DNA of 64,000 nt, from assembly GCA_002492525.1 (NCBI GenBank), contig DKZA01000008.1, positions 62,001-126,000 on the forward strand, in the 5' to 3' direction. The position numbers were made by a program, and so were the translations under genes. The notes under the pieces are model-generated. The model was not told the DNA's origin. It was given only the letters and a program-made list of their open reading frames with translations, and did not search any database. This DNA comes from Lachnospiraceae bacterium UBA7086. Its GTDB lineage: Bacteria; Bacillota; Clostridia; Lachnospirales; Lachnospiraceae. Each line of letters opens with the position of its first letter. The stretch's first letter is position 1. Below, one piece after another: positions 44,027-51,049 of the stretch.

Positions 44027-44955
44027 CACACGAAACTTATGACCTCTTCTTTCGGGGCCTTTGCCGGCTCTACACTGACAGCATGCAGTACCGGGCCTTC
44101 TCCCTGATAATCTGCAAAATATTCCTTCTCCACCCGTGCCGTCACCTGCACCCACTGTTTATCTTCCAGAGAATCTGTTTGTTCATACTCGCAGGCATAT
44201 CCCAAAAAGGCCATATCCTCCGCACAGCAGGTCATCGCCATACGCCCAGGCACAAAGTAACCCTTCGGAAACTGACTGGGCTTTAAAACCATCGCCACAA
44301 AGCGAATTGTCTTGCCGACATACCGCTCCAAATGGTCCAGAGAATCCAGATACCAGATTCCATAGCCCTCGTTATTCAATTCAATAACCGGCGCCTTTAA
44401 ATCATAAGGCAGATCCTCCTCCATAATCTCATTGATCTCTCCGTTGGCATCCTCAAAAACAATCTCCGCTTTGGGATTAATGGCTTTGATATTGCGTTTA
44501 TAATTGCCCAGATCCTGAATTCCGTCACAACGGTTAAAGATAATAAGTTCTGATTTTCGGATTTGCTCTGCCAGCAGGGATTTCATATTCGTAAAGTACA
44601 TAGGAAAGGTAGAAGCATCAATGGTCGTAATCTGCTGCTCTATTTTCCAATGCCAGGGCAGCTTCATCTCCTTGTAATTCCACATACCGTTATATTCAAT
44701 GATGATACGCTCCGGCTTATATTTCTTTTCCAATTCAATCAGTCTGTTAGCCGTAAAATCCGCTTCCTCATCAATCAGAACAAGTTCTGTCCGACTCTGT
44801 TTCAATAGATCGGCGTCGTATTCGTTCTCTCCCTCCTCACAGAGGATCAAAAGCGTCCTGCCGCGTATCTGAAAATAAGGCTGTGCCAGTGTATAGGTAA
44901 TAAACTCTGTCTTACCGCTTTCCAAAAAGCCATTGATCATATAGACCGGTTTCAT
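44026..44955 (-). CDS. G3E GTPase fused to a YcgQ/TIGR03943-like C-terminal domain
   Basis: A 309-residue protein. Residues 1-200 are a SIMIBI/G3E GTPase: Walker A GFLESGKTE, and NRCDG as the NKxD equivalent. The CxCC metal motif seen in the neighbouring CobW protein is missing. The C-terminal 100 residues (VLKPSQFPKGYFVPGR, MTCCAEDMAFLGYACEYE, QWVQVTARVEKEYF) resemble the C-terminal domain of YcgQ/TIGR03943 proteins, which are co-regulated with zinc uptake in Bacillus. Cytoplasmic, since no signal is present. A role in zinc or other metal handling is an inference. Confidence 0.8.
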   Translation of the reverse strand: MKPVYMINGFLESGKTEFITYTLAQPYFQIRGRTLLILCEEGENEYDADLLKQSRTELVLIDEEADFTANRLIELEKKYKPERIIIEYNGMWNYKEMKLPWHWKIEQQITTIDASTFPMYFTNMKSLLAEQIRKSELIIFNRCDGIQDLGNYKRNIKAINPKAEIVFEDANGEINEIMEEDLPYDLKAPVIELNNEGYGIWYLDSLDHLERYVGKTIRFVAMVLKPSQFPKGYFVPGRMAMTCCAEDMAFLGYACEYEQTDSLEDKQWVQVTARVEKEYFADYQGEGPVLHAVSVEPAKAPKEEVISFV

Positions 44956-44973
44956 AACGCTACTTCCTTCCTG

Positions 44974-46101
44974 TTATTTCTGAAACAGTGCCGCCAGTTT
45001 TTCTTCCTGTAACTTTGAACCGATGACACAAAATTTTCCTGTCACATCAGGCTTACCGCTCCTTATGTTTCTTTCCTCTGGTACATAATCAAAATAAATC
45101 CAGCCGCCGTCTGTAGAGGGCACCATTCCCTTCGCCCGCAATACCAGACCATACTCCTCATCCTTATCCAGTTCCTGTAAAATGTGCTCAATCTCCTCCT
45201 GGCTGTAGACAGACGGTGTTTCAAGTCCCCAGCTTGTAAAAACTTCATCTGCGTGATGGTGATGATGGTGCTCATGCCCTTCATGGTCATGGTCGTGATG
45301 GCACTCGTGACCGTGTTCATGCTCCTCGTGGTCATGGTCGTGATGGCACTCATGGTCATGATGATGCTCCTCGTGGTCATGATCGTGATGGCACTCATGA
45401 CCGTGTTCGTGCTCCTCGTGGTCATGATCGTGATGGCACTCATGACCGTGTTCATGCTCCTCGTGCATTTTCATCACTTCCTGCATCAACTGCGCCTCAA
45501 GATCCTTGGCACCCTCAATGGTCTCCAGAATATCTCTACCCTCCAGAGCATCCCAGGGTGTCGTAATAATCGTCGCCTTTTCATTATGCTCTCTGATCAT
45601 TGCCACACAGTCAGTCAGTTTCTCCTCACTCAGCTTATCTGTTCTGCTTAAGACTATCGTTCCTGCATGTGCAATCTGATTGATAAAAAACTCTCCAAAG
45701 TTTTTGATATACATTTTACATTTACAGGCATCTACCACAGCTACCGCGCTGTTTAATACTACCTCTCTGTCCGCCATAGCATCCTGCACTGCTTTCATGA
45801 CATCCGATAATTTTCCCACTCCCGAGGGCTCGATCAGAATTCTGTCCGGCGCATAAGTATCCAGTACTTCCTTAAGAGATGTACCGAAATCGCCCACCAA
45901 AGAACAACAGATACAACCGGAGTTCATCTCCTTAATCTCGATACCGGCCTCCTTTAAGAAGCCGCCGTCAATACCAATCTCACCAAATTCATTCTCAATC
46001 AACACTACTTTCGTATCAGCAAGCGCCTCTTTTAAAAGTTTTTTGATCAGCGTAGTTTTTCCGGCTCCCAGGAATCCGGAGACGATATCAATTTTTGTCA
46101 T
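44974..46101 (-). CDS. CobW/G3E-family metallochaperone GTPase with His-rich tandem repeat
   Basis: A 375-residue GTP-dependent metal chaperone of the COG0523 type. GTPase motifs: GFLGAGKTT (8-16), the ENEFGEIGIDG switch region, the metal motif CICC at 63-66, EPSGVG, and SRTDK as the guanine-specificity site. Residues 214-273 are four 15-residue copies of an EEHEHGHECHHDHDH pattern, then a run of six His. The CobW C-terminal domain follows (VLRAKGMVPSTDGGWIYFDY). Histidine-rich insertions in this family bind Zn, Ni or Co. Followed 18 nt later by the second G3E GTPase, so the two are probably co-expressed. Confidence 0.93.
   Translation of the reverse strand: MTKIDIVSGFLGAGKTTLIKKLLKEALADTKVVLIENEFGEIGIDGGFLKEAGIEIKEMNSGCICCSLVGDFGTSLKEVLDTYAPDRILIEPSGVGKLSDVMKAVQDAMADREVVLNSAVAVVDACKCKMYIKNFGEFFINQIAHAGTIVLSRTDKLSEEKLTDCVAMIREHNEKATIITTPWDALEGRDILETIEGAKDLEAQLMQEVMKMHEEHEHGHECHHDHDHEEHEHGHECHHDHDHEEHHHDHECHHDHDHEEHEHGHECHHDHDHEGHEHHHHHHADEVFTSWGLETPSVYSQEEIEHILQELDKDEEYGLVLRAKGMVPSTDGGWIYFDYVPEERNIRSGKPDVTGKFCVIGSKLQEEKLAALFQK
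45283..45462 (-). repeat. Four tandem 45-bp repeats inside the CobW gene
   Basis: Exactly 180 bp made of four 45-bp units in frame, each encoding 15 residues rich in His, Asp and Glu with one Cys. Copies are nearly identical; the third differs in two residues (HEHG becomes HHHD). Such arrays change copy number by slippage or recombination. Confidence 0.9.
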
Positions 46102-46175
46102 GATTACACCTTACCTTTCTAACTCTTTTCTATTTCTTATTGCTTATCCTTTTAACCGCTTTATTCCTTGGGCTA

Positions 46176-46964
46176 TCACTCCAAATTCAGCTTTTTGTCC
46201 ATCACATACCAGGTGATCAGATAGAACACCACACTGTAAATAATGCCGGAAACCAGCATGCTCTCCCATCCATACATATCAAAAAAGGAATTGTGCCTGT
46301 TAACCGCCGTTATAAAAACAAGATAAATTACACTAAACATCTTCTGTATAGTATAAATTCCAAAATAATACAAGACAGATAACAACAGCTTGTGATTTGC
46401 AGAAAGCTGTCCCAGGGAAATACAGGCAGTCACTTTCAACAACTTTGCAAACAGCCCGAAAAGAAATGCCACAAGCGACATTACCACCGCAAATCCTTTC
46501 ACTGTCGTATTTTCTGAAATTGTGAAAGATATGATGCTGTCCATGCTGTCTCTCATTGTCTCGAACACTTCTCCATTGGATGCAATCAAAATAACCATTG
46601 ACATATACATCACAAATTCACATAAAATAATCCACAAAGCGCTTACCAGTATCTTGGAGATAATGATATGATGTTTGTCTACCGGCAGCGTATGTAACAA
46701 ATATCCCTGGTCACTATAGGTAGAAGTATAAAAGCGATAAACCAGGAATATCGCCACCCCGATTATCATGGCAAACATACTCAAAACATAAGTCATGATC
46801 ACCATGATTGCTATAAACTGGAACACGTCCGGTTTCTCATAAGAAAAGAAATCCAGTTTCACGGTAATATTCGCCATGATCGTCATAACCGCAATCATCA
46901 GATTGGCAATCAGTATAAACTTCCAGGTGGCTTTACACTCATATTTCATCAGTTTTCCTAACAT
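46176..46964 (-). CDS. ABC-2 type transporter permease
   Basis: A 262-residue membrane protein with six predicted helices, beginning MLGKLMKYECKATWKFILI, a start typical of Clostridial ABC-2 permeases. The segment YSDQGYLLHTLPVDKHHIIISK between TM2 and TM3 is the conserved cytoplasmic loop of this group. Its ATG overlaps the 3' end of the ATPase gene by 7 nt, so the pair forms an exporter. Substrate unknown. Confidence 0.9.
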   Translation of the reverse strand: MLGKLMKYECKATWKFILIANLMIAVMTIMANITVKLDFFSYEKPDVFQFIAIMVIMTYVLSMFAMIIGVAIFLVYRFYTSTYSDQGYLLHTLPVDKHHIIISKILVSALWIILCEFVMYMSMVILIASNGEVFETMRDSMDSIISFTISENTTVKGFAVVMSLVAFLFGLFAKLLKVTACISLGQLSANHKLLLSVLYYFGIYTIQKMFSVIYLVFITAVNRHNSFFDMYGWESMLVSGIIYSVVFYLITWYVMDKKLNLE

Positions 46965-47656
46965 GCAAACACCTCCCTGAAGAATCTGTCTATGGATTTA
47001 TGCTCATTCTGCCTGATCTGCTCTGCACTGGCCTGCAAAACGATACTTCCGTATTTGATAAATATCACGTCGTCCAGTATATTTTCCACATCCGATATCA
47101 GATGCGTGGAAAGCAGAATGGAAGCATTACGGTTATAGTTGCTGACAATCGTATGCAGTATGTAATCTCTGGACGCCGGATCCACACCGGCAATAGGCTC
47201 ATCCAGAATATACAGGTCCGCATCCCTGCTCATGACCAGAATAAGCTGTACTTTCTCCTTCGTTCCTTTGGAAAGATTCTTTAATCTTTCGTCAGGCTGA
47301 ATCTGCAGGCGGGACAACATATCATAAGCCCTGTCCATCCTGAAATCAGGATAAAAATCCTGGAAATACCGAACGATCTCAATTACCTTCATACCCGGAT
47401 TCAGATAAGTCCGCTCTGGCAGGTAAGAAATTCTTAATTTTGTATCGATCCCCGGCCGCTGCCCGTTGATCAACACTTCCCCCGCCGTCGGTTTCAAAAG
47501 ACCGTTCATAATCTTAATAAGCGTTGTCTTCCCGCTGCCGTTAGGCCCCAGCAGCCCTATGATCCTACTGCGCTCCATATTTAAGTAAATCTGATTCAAG
47601 GCTATTTTTCTTCCATAAGTCTTTGTCAGACCCATGCACTGTACGATTGGTGCCAT
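46958..47656 (-). CDS. ABC transporter ATP-binding protein
   Basis: A 232-residue ABC ATPase: Walker A LGPNGSGKTTLIK, signature LSKGTKEKVQLIL (SKGTK replaces the usual SGGQ, as often in YtrB-like exporters), Walker B LYILDEPIAGVD, and H-loop STHLI. The start at ATG 47656 has GGAGGG 6 nt upstream. Pairs with the overlapping permease; resembles GntR-YtrA-associated transporters, but no GntR gene is nearby. Confidence 0.95.
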   Translation of the reverse strand: MAPIVQCMGLTKTYGRKIALNQIYLNMERSRIIGLLGPNGSGKTTLIKIMNGLLKPTAGEVLINGQRPGIDTKLRISYLPERTYLNPGMKVIEIVRYFQDFYPDFRMDRAYDMLSRLQIQPDERLKNLSKGTKEKVQLILVMSRDADLYILDEPIAGVDPASRDYILHTIVSNYNRNASILLSTHLISDVENILDDVIFIKYGSIVLQASAEQIRQNEHKSIDRFFREVFAC

Positions 47657-47675
47657 AGATTCCCTCCTTTGTCCC

Positions 47676-48551
47676 TCATGCAATCGTAATCTTATACTCT
47701 GCAGCAAATTCGGCGCCCGCCAAAAGTTCCTGTTCCCATGCACGTTCCTTCAGTTCCCCCGAAAAGTCCACGCTGTCGCAGCGTCCATACCAGGGCTCAA
47801 TGCAAATAAAAGGAGCGTTCTTCCCGGGCGGAGACCAGATTCCGAACAAAGGCGCATCAAATTCCACCGTAAGATAGGGTTTCCCATCCGGACCTGCCAG
47901 CGCCACACTTTGAGCCTGATGATGTTCTATGACAAGCGCATCCCCGTCAAACAGATGTGTGGTGACAGGAAGGCTCCCGTTTTGCAACGGATATGTCTTC
48001 ATCCGGCCATTTATCAGACCGTCCTCAATACAGGAAGACACCACCTGCTCTTTCCCCGCAAACACAATCTGATAATCCGTCTGCTTTCTGCCCGGATCAA
48101 GGGGACACAGAAACGCCGGGTGACCACCGATGGCAAAGTACATTGTCTCCTGTGCCGGATTCTTTACCCGCCATTTGACCACTACCGTGCATCCCGAAAG
48201 TTCGTAACCGATCTCCAACACAAAGGGATAAGGATATTTTGCCAAGGTTTCCTCATTTGATTCCAAGCGGAACCAGATTTCCGAAGCCACCTGACTCTTT
48301 AGCTGAAACTCCATATCCCTGGCAAACCCATGCTGACCCATGGGATATTCTTTGTCTTTTGTGCGATAGACACCACCTTTTAACCCACCCACAAAAGGAA
48401 ATAAAACAGGCGAAGTTCTTTTCCAGTAGGCCGGGTCGGCGTGCCACATATATTCCCTTCCCTGCTCCACACTCTTTAGCGACTTAAGTTCCGCTCCCAG
48501 GCTGTCCACCTGTATGGTAATCTTTTCGTTACTGATCTGAAACAATGCCAT
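47676..48551 (-). CDS. Aldose 1-epimerase (galactose mutarotase-like) family protein
   Basis: A 291-residue beta-sandwich protein of the LacX/GalM-like group. It contains RTSPVLFPFVGGL, MGQHGFARDMEF (the conserved His region), IGGHPAFLCP (second His) and a C-terminal FICIEPWYGRCDS (catalytic Glu region). Such proteins epimerise aldose C1 or hexose-6-phosphates; the exact sugar is unclear. AAGGGG precedes ATG 48551. It lies 19 nt upstream of the ABC ATPase gene, but no functional link is evident. Confidence 0.9.
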   Translation of the reverse strand: MALFQISNEKITIQVDSLGAELKSLKSVEQGREYMWHADPAYWKRTSPVLFPFVGGLKGGVYRTKDKEYPMGQHGFARDMEFQLKSQVASEIWFRLESNEETLAKYPYPFVLEIGYELSGCTVVVKWRVKNPAQETMYFAIGGHPAFLCPLDPGRKQTDYQIVFAGKEQVVSSCIEDGLINGRMKTYPLQNGSLPVTTHLFDGDALVIEHHQAQSVALAGPDGKPYLTVEFDAPLFGIWSPPGKNAPFICIEPWYGRCDSVDFSGELKERAWEQELLAGAEFAAEYKITIA

Positions 48552-48624
48552 CTTAATCCCCTTTCTGTCCACGACCAATCATACCCCTTAAAAATACCTA
48601 TCTTGTTTATTTTATCACATTTTA

Positions 48625-49626
48625 TCACAAACGTATATCCTCGACTTTTTTTAAAAGCTTATGCCCTAACGTCAATGACTGTGTATGATAAGAATGTCTC
48701 GGCAGTTCCTTGGCAATCTGTTCCAGGCACAGAGAAAGCCTCTCCTGCAGACACGTCTCATCCGTCTTGCGAATTCTCTTTTCTTCTCCAATCTGATAGG
48801 ACCTGGTCTGCCGGATATAGGGAATAAGCAGTCCCACCACATTCCCCTTCCGGTCCATCACGTATTCCTGGCCTCTCTTTAAGTATGCCTCTCCCACACA
48901 GACATAATCCTCCGGCAGTTCCCGCTCTTCTTTCCCTCCAACGCTGCTCTCCCACTGCCACATATCCTTGTGCGGTGTAAGGTCATCCTGCACATACTCC
49001 GCCAGCCCAAATTCCCACTGTGCCTTGAACCTTTGATACTTTCTTTCCCACTCCGTAAATACCGGGCTCATCCTGTCATAAAATGCTTCTGTCAATCTGC
49101 TGATCTCTTCTTTACAGACGGCTTGCTCCAAAAGAAGTGAATCTGTCACATAATTTTTCTCCTTCTCTTCCCCCGGCCACTCTATCTTTACCCGATTATC
49201 TATCAGATACTGTAAGAATTCTGAAGCCCCGCGCATATTCATTTCGAGTTTACATAACTTTCTTCCAAGCAGATCATACAAAAAGAAGGACTCAATGGAC
49301 ATTTCTTTCTTGCTTCCATACATTTTCAATTTACAGTATCCAATATCATCCAGCGAAAATAACGTCTTTCTCCCTACAAGGTTTACATAACATATATCCA
49401 TTCCCTCCACTGTCAGGCCCCGAAGAAAGTAAGATGTACATACCATAATGCCGCAGACAGTCATGCAAAACAAAGTCAAAGCAAATACCCAGCGATTACC
49501 ATCCGCCGCAGGCTGAAAAATCCCCATCAAAAGAATAAAAAGACAAAAACCGATAACGAAAAATCCTCCAGCCAATACAATCTCATGTTCTTTTACCTTT
49601 AATCTGATCTCATCCCGCTGTTCCAT
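48625..49626 (-). CDS. Unknown membrane protein with two N-terminal TM helices and a PH-like region
   Basis: I do not recognise a characterised family. Of 333 residues, two transmembrane helices lie at about 18-37 and 45-66. A segment resembling the beta-rich PH-like domain of DUF-type membrane proteins follows (ICYVNLVGRKTLFSLDDIGY, KLCKLEMNMRGASEFLQYL), then a long soluble helical C-terminus. AAGGA precedes the ATG. The start overlaps the secreted protease gene by 17 nt, so the two are probably translated together and may act together. Confidence 0.75.
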   Translation of the reverse strand: MEQRDEIRLKVKEHEIVLAGGFFVIGFCLFILLMGIFQPAADGNRWVFALTLFCMTVCGIMVCTSYFLRGLTVEGMDICYVNLVGRKTLFSLDDIGYCKLKMYGSKKEMSIESFFLYDLLGRKLCKLEMNMRGASEFLQYLIDNRVKIEWPGEEKEKNYVTDSLLLEQAVCKEEISRLTEAFYDRMSPVFTEWERKYQRFKAQWEFGLAEYVQDDLTPHKDMWQWESSVGGKEERELPEDYVCVGEAYLKRGQEYVMDRKGNVVGLLIPYIRQTRSYQIGEEKRIRKTDETCLQERLSLCLEQIAKELPRHSYHTQSLTLGHKLLKKVEDIRL

Positions 49627-50431
49627 CCTGTCCTTCTTTCTTTAGAACTTCCTGCCAGGCTTCCTCGATACAAGGAAGTGGTACCGCCGCAATCTCATTT
49701 CTGTCAGTTCCCCCCGTAAGCATACCGATAAAATGTCCGCAATCGTCAAAAACGCCGCCGCCCGACATACCTGCCCTGGCATAACCATGGGCATACAGCA
49801 TGTTATTCTCAAAATCTTCAATATACTGCCAGGTATCCTGCACGGTGCCTTTATGATGTTCCACCGCACCAATCGCCATACCGGCACCCACGCAGAACAT
49901 ATCGTCACCAGGCAAAAGCCCTTCATAAATTTCCGTATCGGCACTGACATAACGAAACGTCTCTAATTCCTCATAGGCAAGTTCTTCCCTATCTATCAGC
50001 AAAAACCCCACATCATAAACCTCAGAAATACCAAGCACCCTGGCATTAAGATAATACCCTTGCGGACAATGAACAAACCCTGTCATATCATCCCAGTAAG
50101 CCAGTACATGTTCATTCGTGGCTATCACCACGGATTCATTGGTCATTCGCCAAATTATCCCGCTGCCATAAGCGTTCCCCATATTGACCCGCACTACACA
50201 ATCCTTAACCAGTTCATATGCCTGTGACAGATCCGCCTCATCCAGGGTTTCACACTCCAGGAGACCTAATGCCACCAGCCCTTCATAAATATCCCGGTCA
50301 TTCACGGACTGGATCAGATGCGGGGGCAGGGAATCCTCCTTCGCCTGTACTCTCTGCGGCGTACAGGCGAAACAAAGCAAAAGTATTATAACAAATGCTA
50401 TTTTATTCCTTTTGCCGGATATCCACCACAT
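49610..50431 (-). CDS. Secreted trypsin-like serine protease
   Basis: A 273-residue protein with a signal sequence (about 9-30, ending near VQA) and a trypsin-like domain. Predicted triad: H108 in ATNEHVLAYW, D140 in EVYDVGFLLID, S223 in RAGMSGGGVF. The GNAYGSGIIW segment before the His is typical of trypsin-2/HtrA-like folds, but there is no PDZ domain. It likely acts outside the membrane. GGAGG sits about 12 nt before the ATG. The following gene overlaps its 3' end. Confidence 0.87.
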   Translation of the reverse strand: MWWISGKRNKIAFVIILLLCFACTPQRVQAKEDSLPPHLIQSVNDRDIYEGLVALGLLECETLDEADLSQAYELVKDCVVRVNMGNAYGSGIIWRMTNESVVIATNEHVLAYWDDMTGFVHCPQGYYLNARVLGISEVYDVGFLLIDREELAYEELETFRYVSADTEIYEGLLPGDDMFCVGAGMAIGAVEHHKGTVQDTWQYIEDFENNMLYAHGYARAGMSGGGVFDDCGHFIGMLTGGTDRNEIAAVPLPCIEEAWQEVLKKEGQDGTAG

Positions 50432-50486
50432 GCTATGCTGTTACCTCCGCTTTTCCTTCCGTTCTCATGCTTTTCTTTCCCATTGT

Positions 50487-50520
50487 AAGGGCACAGAAGA
50501 TCCTTGATCCCTGTGCCCTT
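50487..50520. other. 10-bp inverted repeat downstream of rnpB
   Basis: AAGGGCACAG (50487-50496) and its exact complement (50511-50520) with a 14-nt loop. It lies 30 nt after the RNase P RNA 3' end and before the protease gene. No U-run follows on either strand, so it is not a classical intrinsic terminator. It may still end rnpB transcription or protect its 3' end. Confidence 0.5.
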
Positions 50521-50549
50521 GCGGTTTCAGTCTTTGGATGTGATATATA

Positions 50550-51012
50550 ATTATAAGCAGAACGATAAGCCGGGTTATGTCGTGAATGATCATCTATCTA
50601 GGATCTTCGTTGCCGAAGACCTCCAGCGACCTACCTGAAAGCAGACCGGGCCGGTCTATCGCTTTCTGTTTGGTCTTGCTTCGGATGGGGTTTACACAGC
50701 CTGCTCCGTCACCGGAGCAGCGGTAGTCTCTTACACTGCCATTCCACCGTAACCAGCAGTATTGCTCCGCAAAACTGCTGAAGCCGCTTTGCGGCTTCGT
50801 TGCAATAATGCTTTCACAAAACTACTGAAGCCGCTTTGCGGCTTCGCCGCAGTATTGCTTACGCAAAACTGTGGGGCTGTTTGTTTTCTGTTGCACTGGC
50901 CTTGGAGTCGCCTCCACCGGACGTTATCCGGCATCCTGCCCTGTGAAGCCCGGACTTTCCTCACCTGTACCCTTTCGTCTGTACAGCCGCGATCATTTGT
51001 TCTACTTATTCT
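50550..51012 (-). ncRNA. rnpB: RNase P RNA (type A) with a repeat-expanded P12-like arm
   Basis: Catalytic RNA that matures tRNA 5' ends. On the minus strand the 5' conserved core GAGGAAAGTCCGGGCT lies near 50950-50965, CAGTGCAACAGAAA near 50885-50898, GAAGCAAGACCAAA near 50670-50683, and the 3' core ACCCGGCTTATCG near 50562-50576. The ends pair: AATAAGTAGAAC at the 5' end complements GTTCTGCTTATAA at the 3' end (P1), fixing ends at about 51012 and 50550. The region between the P11 strands, normally a short P12, is about 120 nt here and made of tandem hairpin repeats. It lies between the TGS-kinase stop and the protease gene; no clear promoter is seen. Confidence 0.95.
50753..50871 (-). repeat. 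2.5 tandem copies of a 47-nt double-hairpin unit inside rnpB
   Basis: Units run (minus strand) 50871-50825, 50824-50778 and a partial 50777-50753. Each full unit has a hairpin CAGT-TTTGC with a 4-nt GNRA-type loop (GTAA, GAAA), then a perfect 8-bp GAAGCCGC/GCGGCTTC hairpin with AAA loop. The two full units differ at 7 of 47 positions, all in the first hairpin or linker; the GC-rich palindrome is identical. Confidence 0.9.
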
Positions 51013-51049
51013 TATCATTCCCGGACACAGACCAACAGGCCCGCGTCAC

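Noticed and set aside
45184..45651. Plus-strand frame rich in Val/Met opposite the His repeats
   Set aside because: A by-product of reading the 45-bp repeats on the other strand; membrane-like composition is an artefact.
50487..50520. Intrinsic terminator for rnpB
   Set aside because: The 10-bp stem is perfect, but no U-tract follows on either strand; kept only as an inverted repeat.
50753..50871. Possible CRISPR array (regularly repeated palindromic units)
   Set aside because: Units are contiguous with no unique spacers and lie inside rnpB; no cas genes are in the window.
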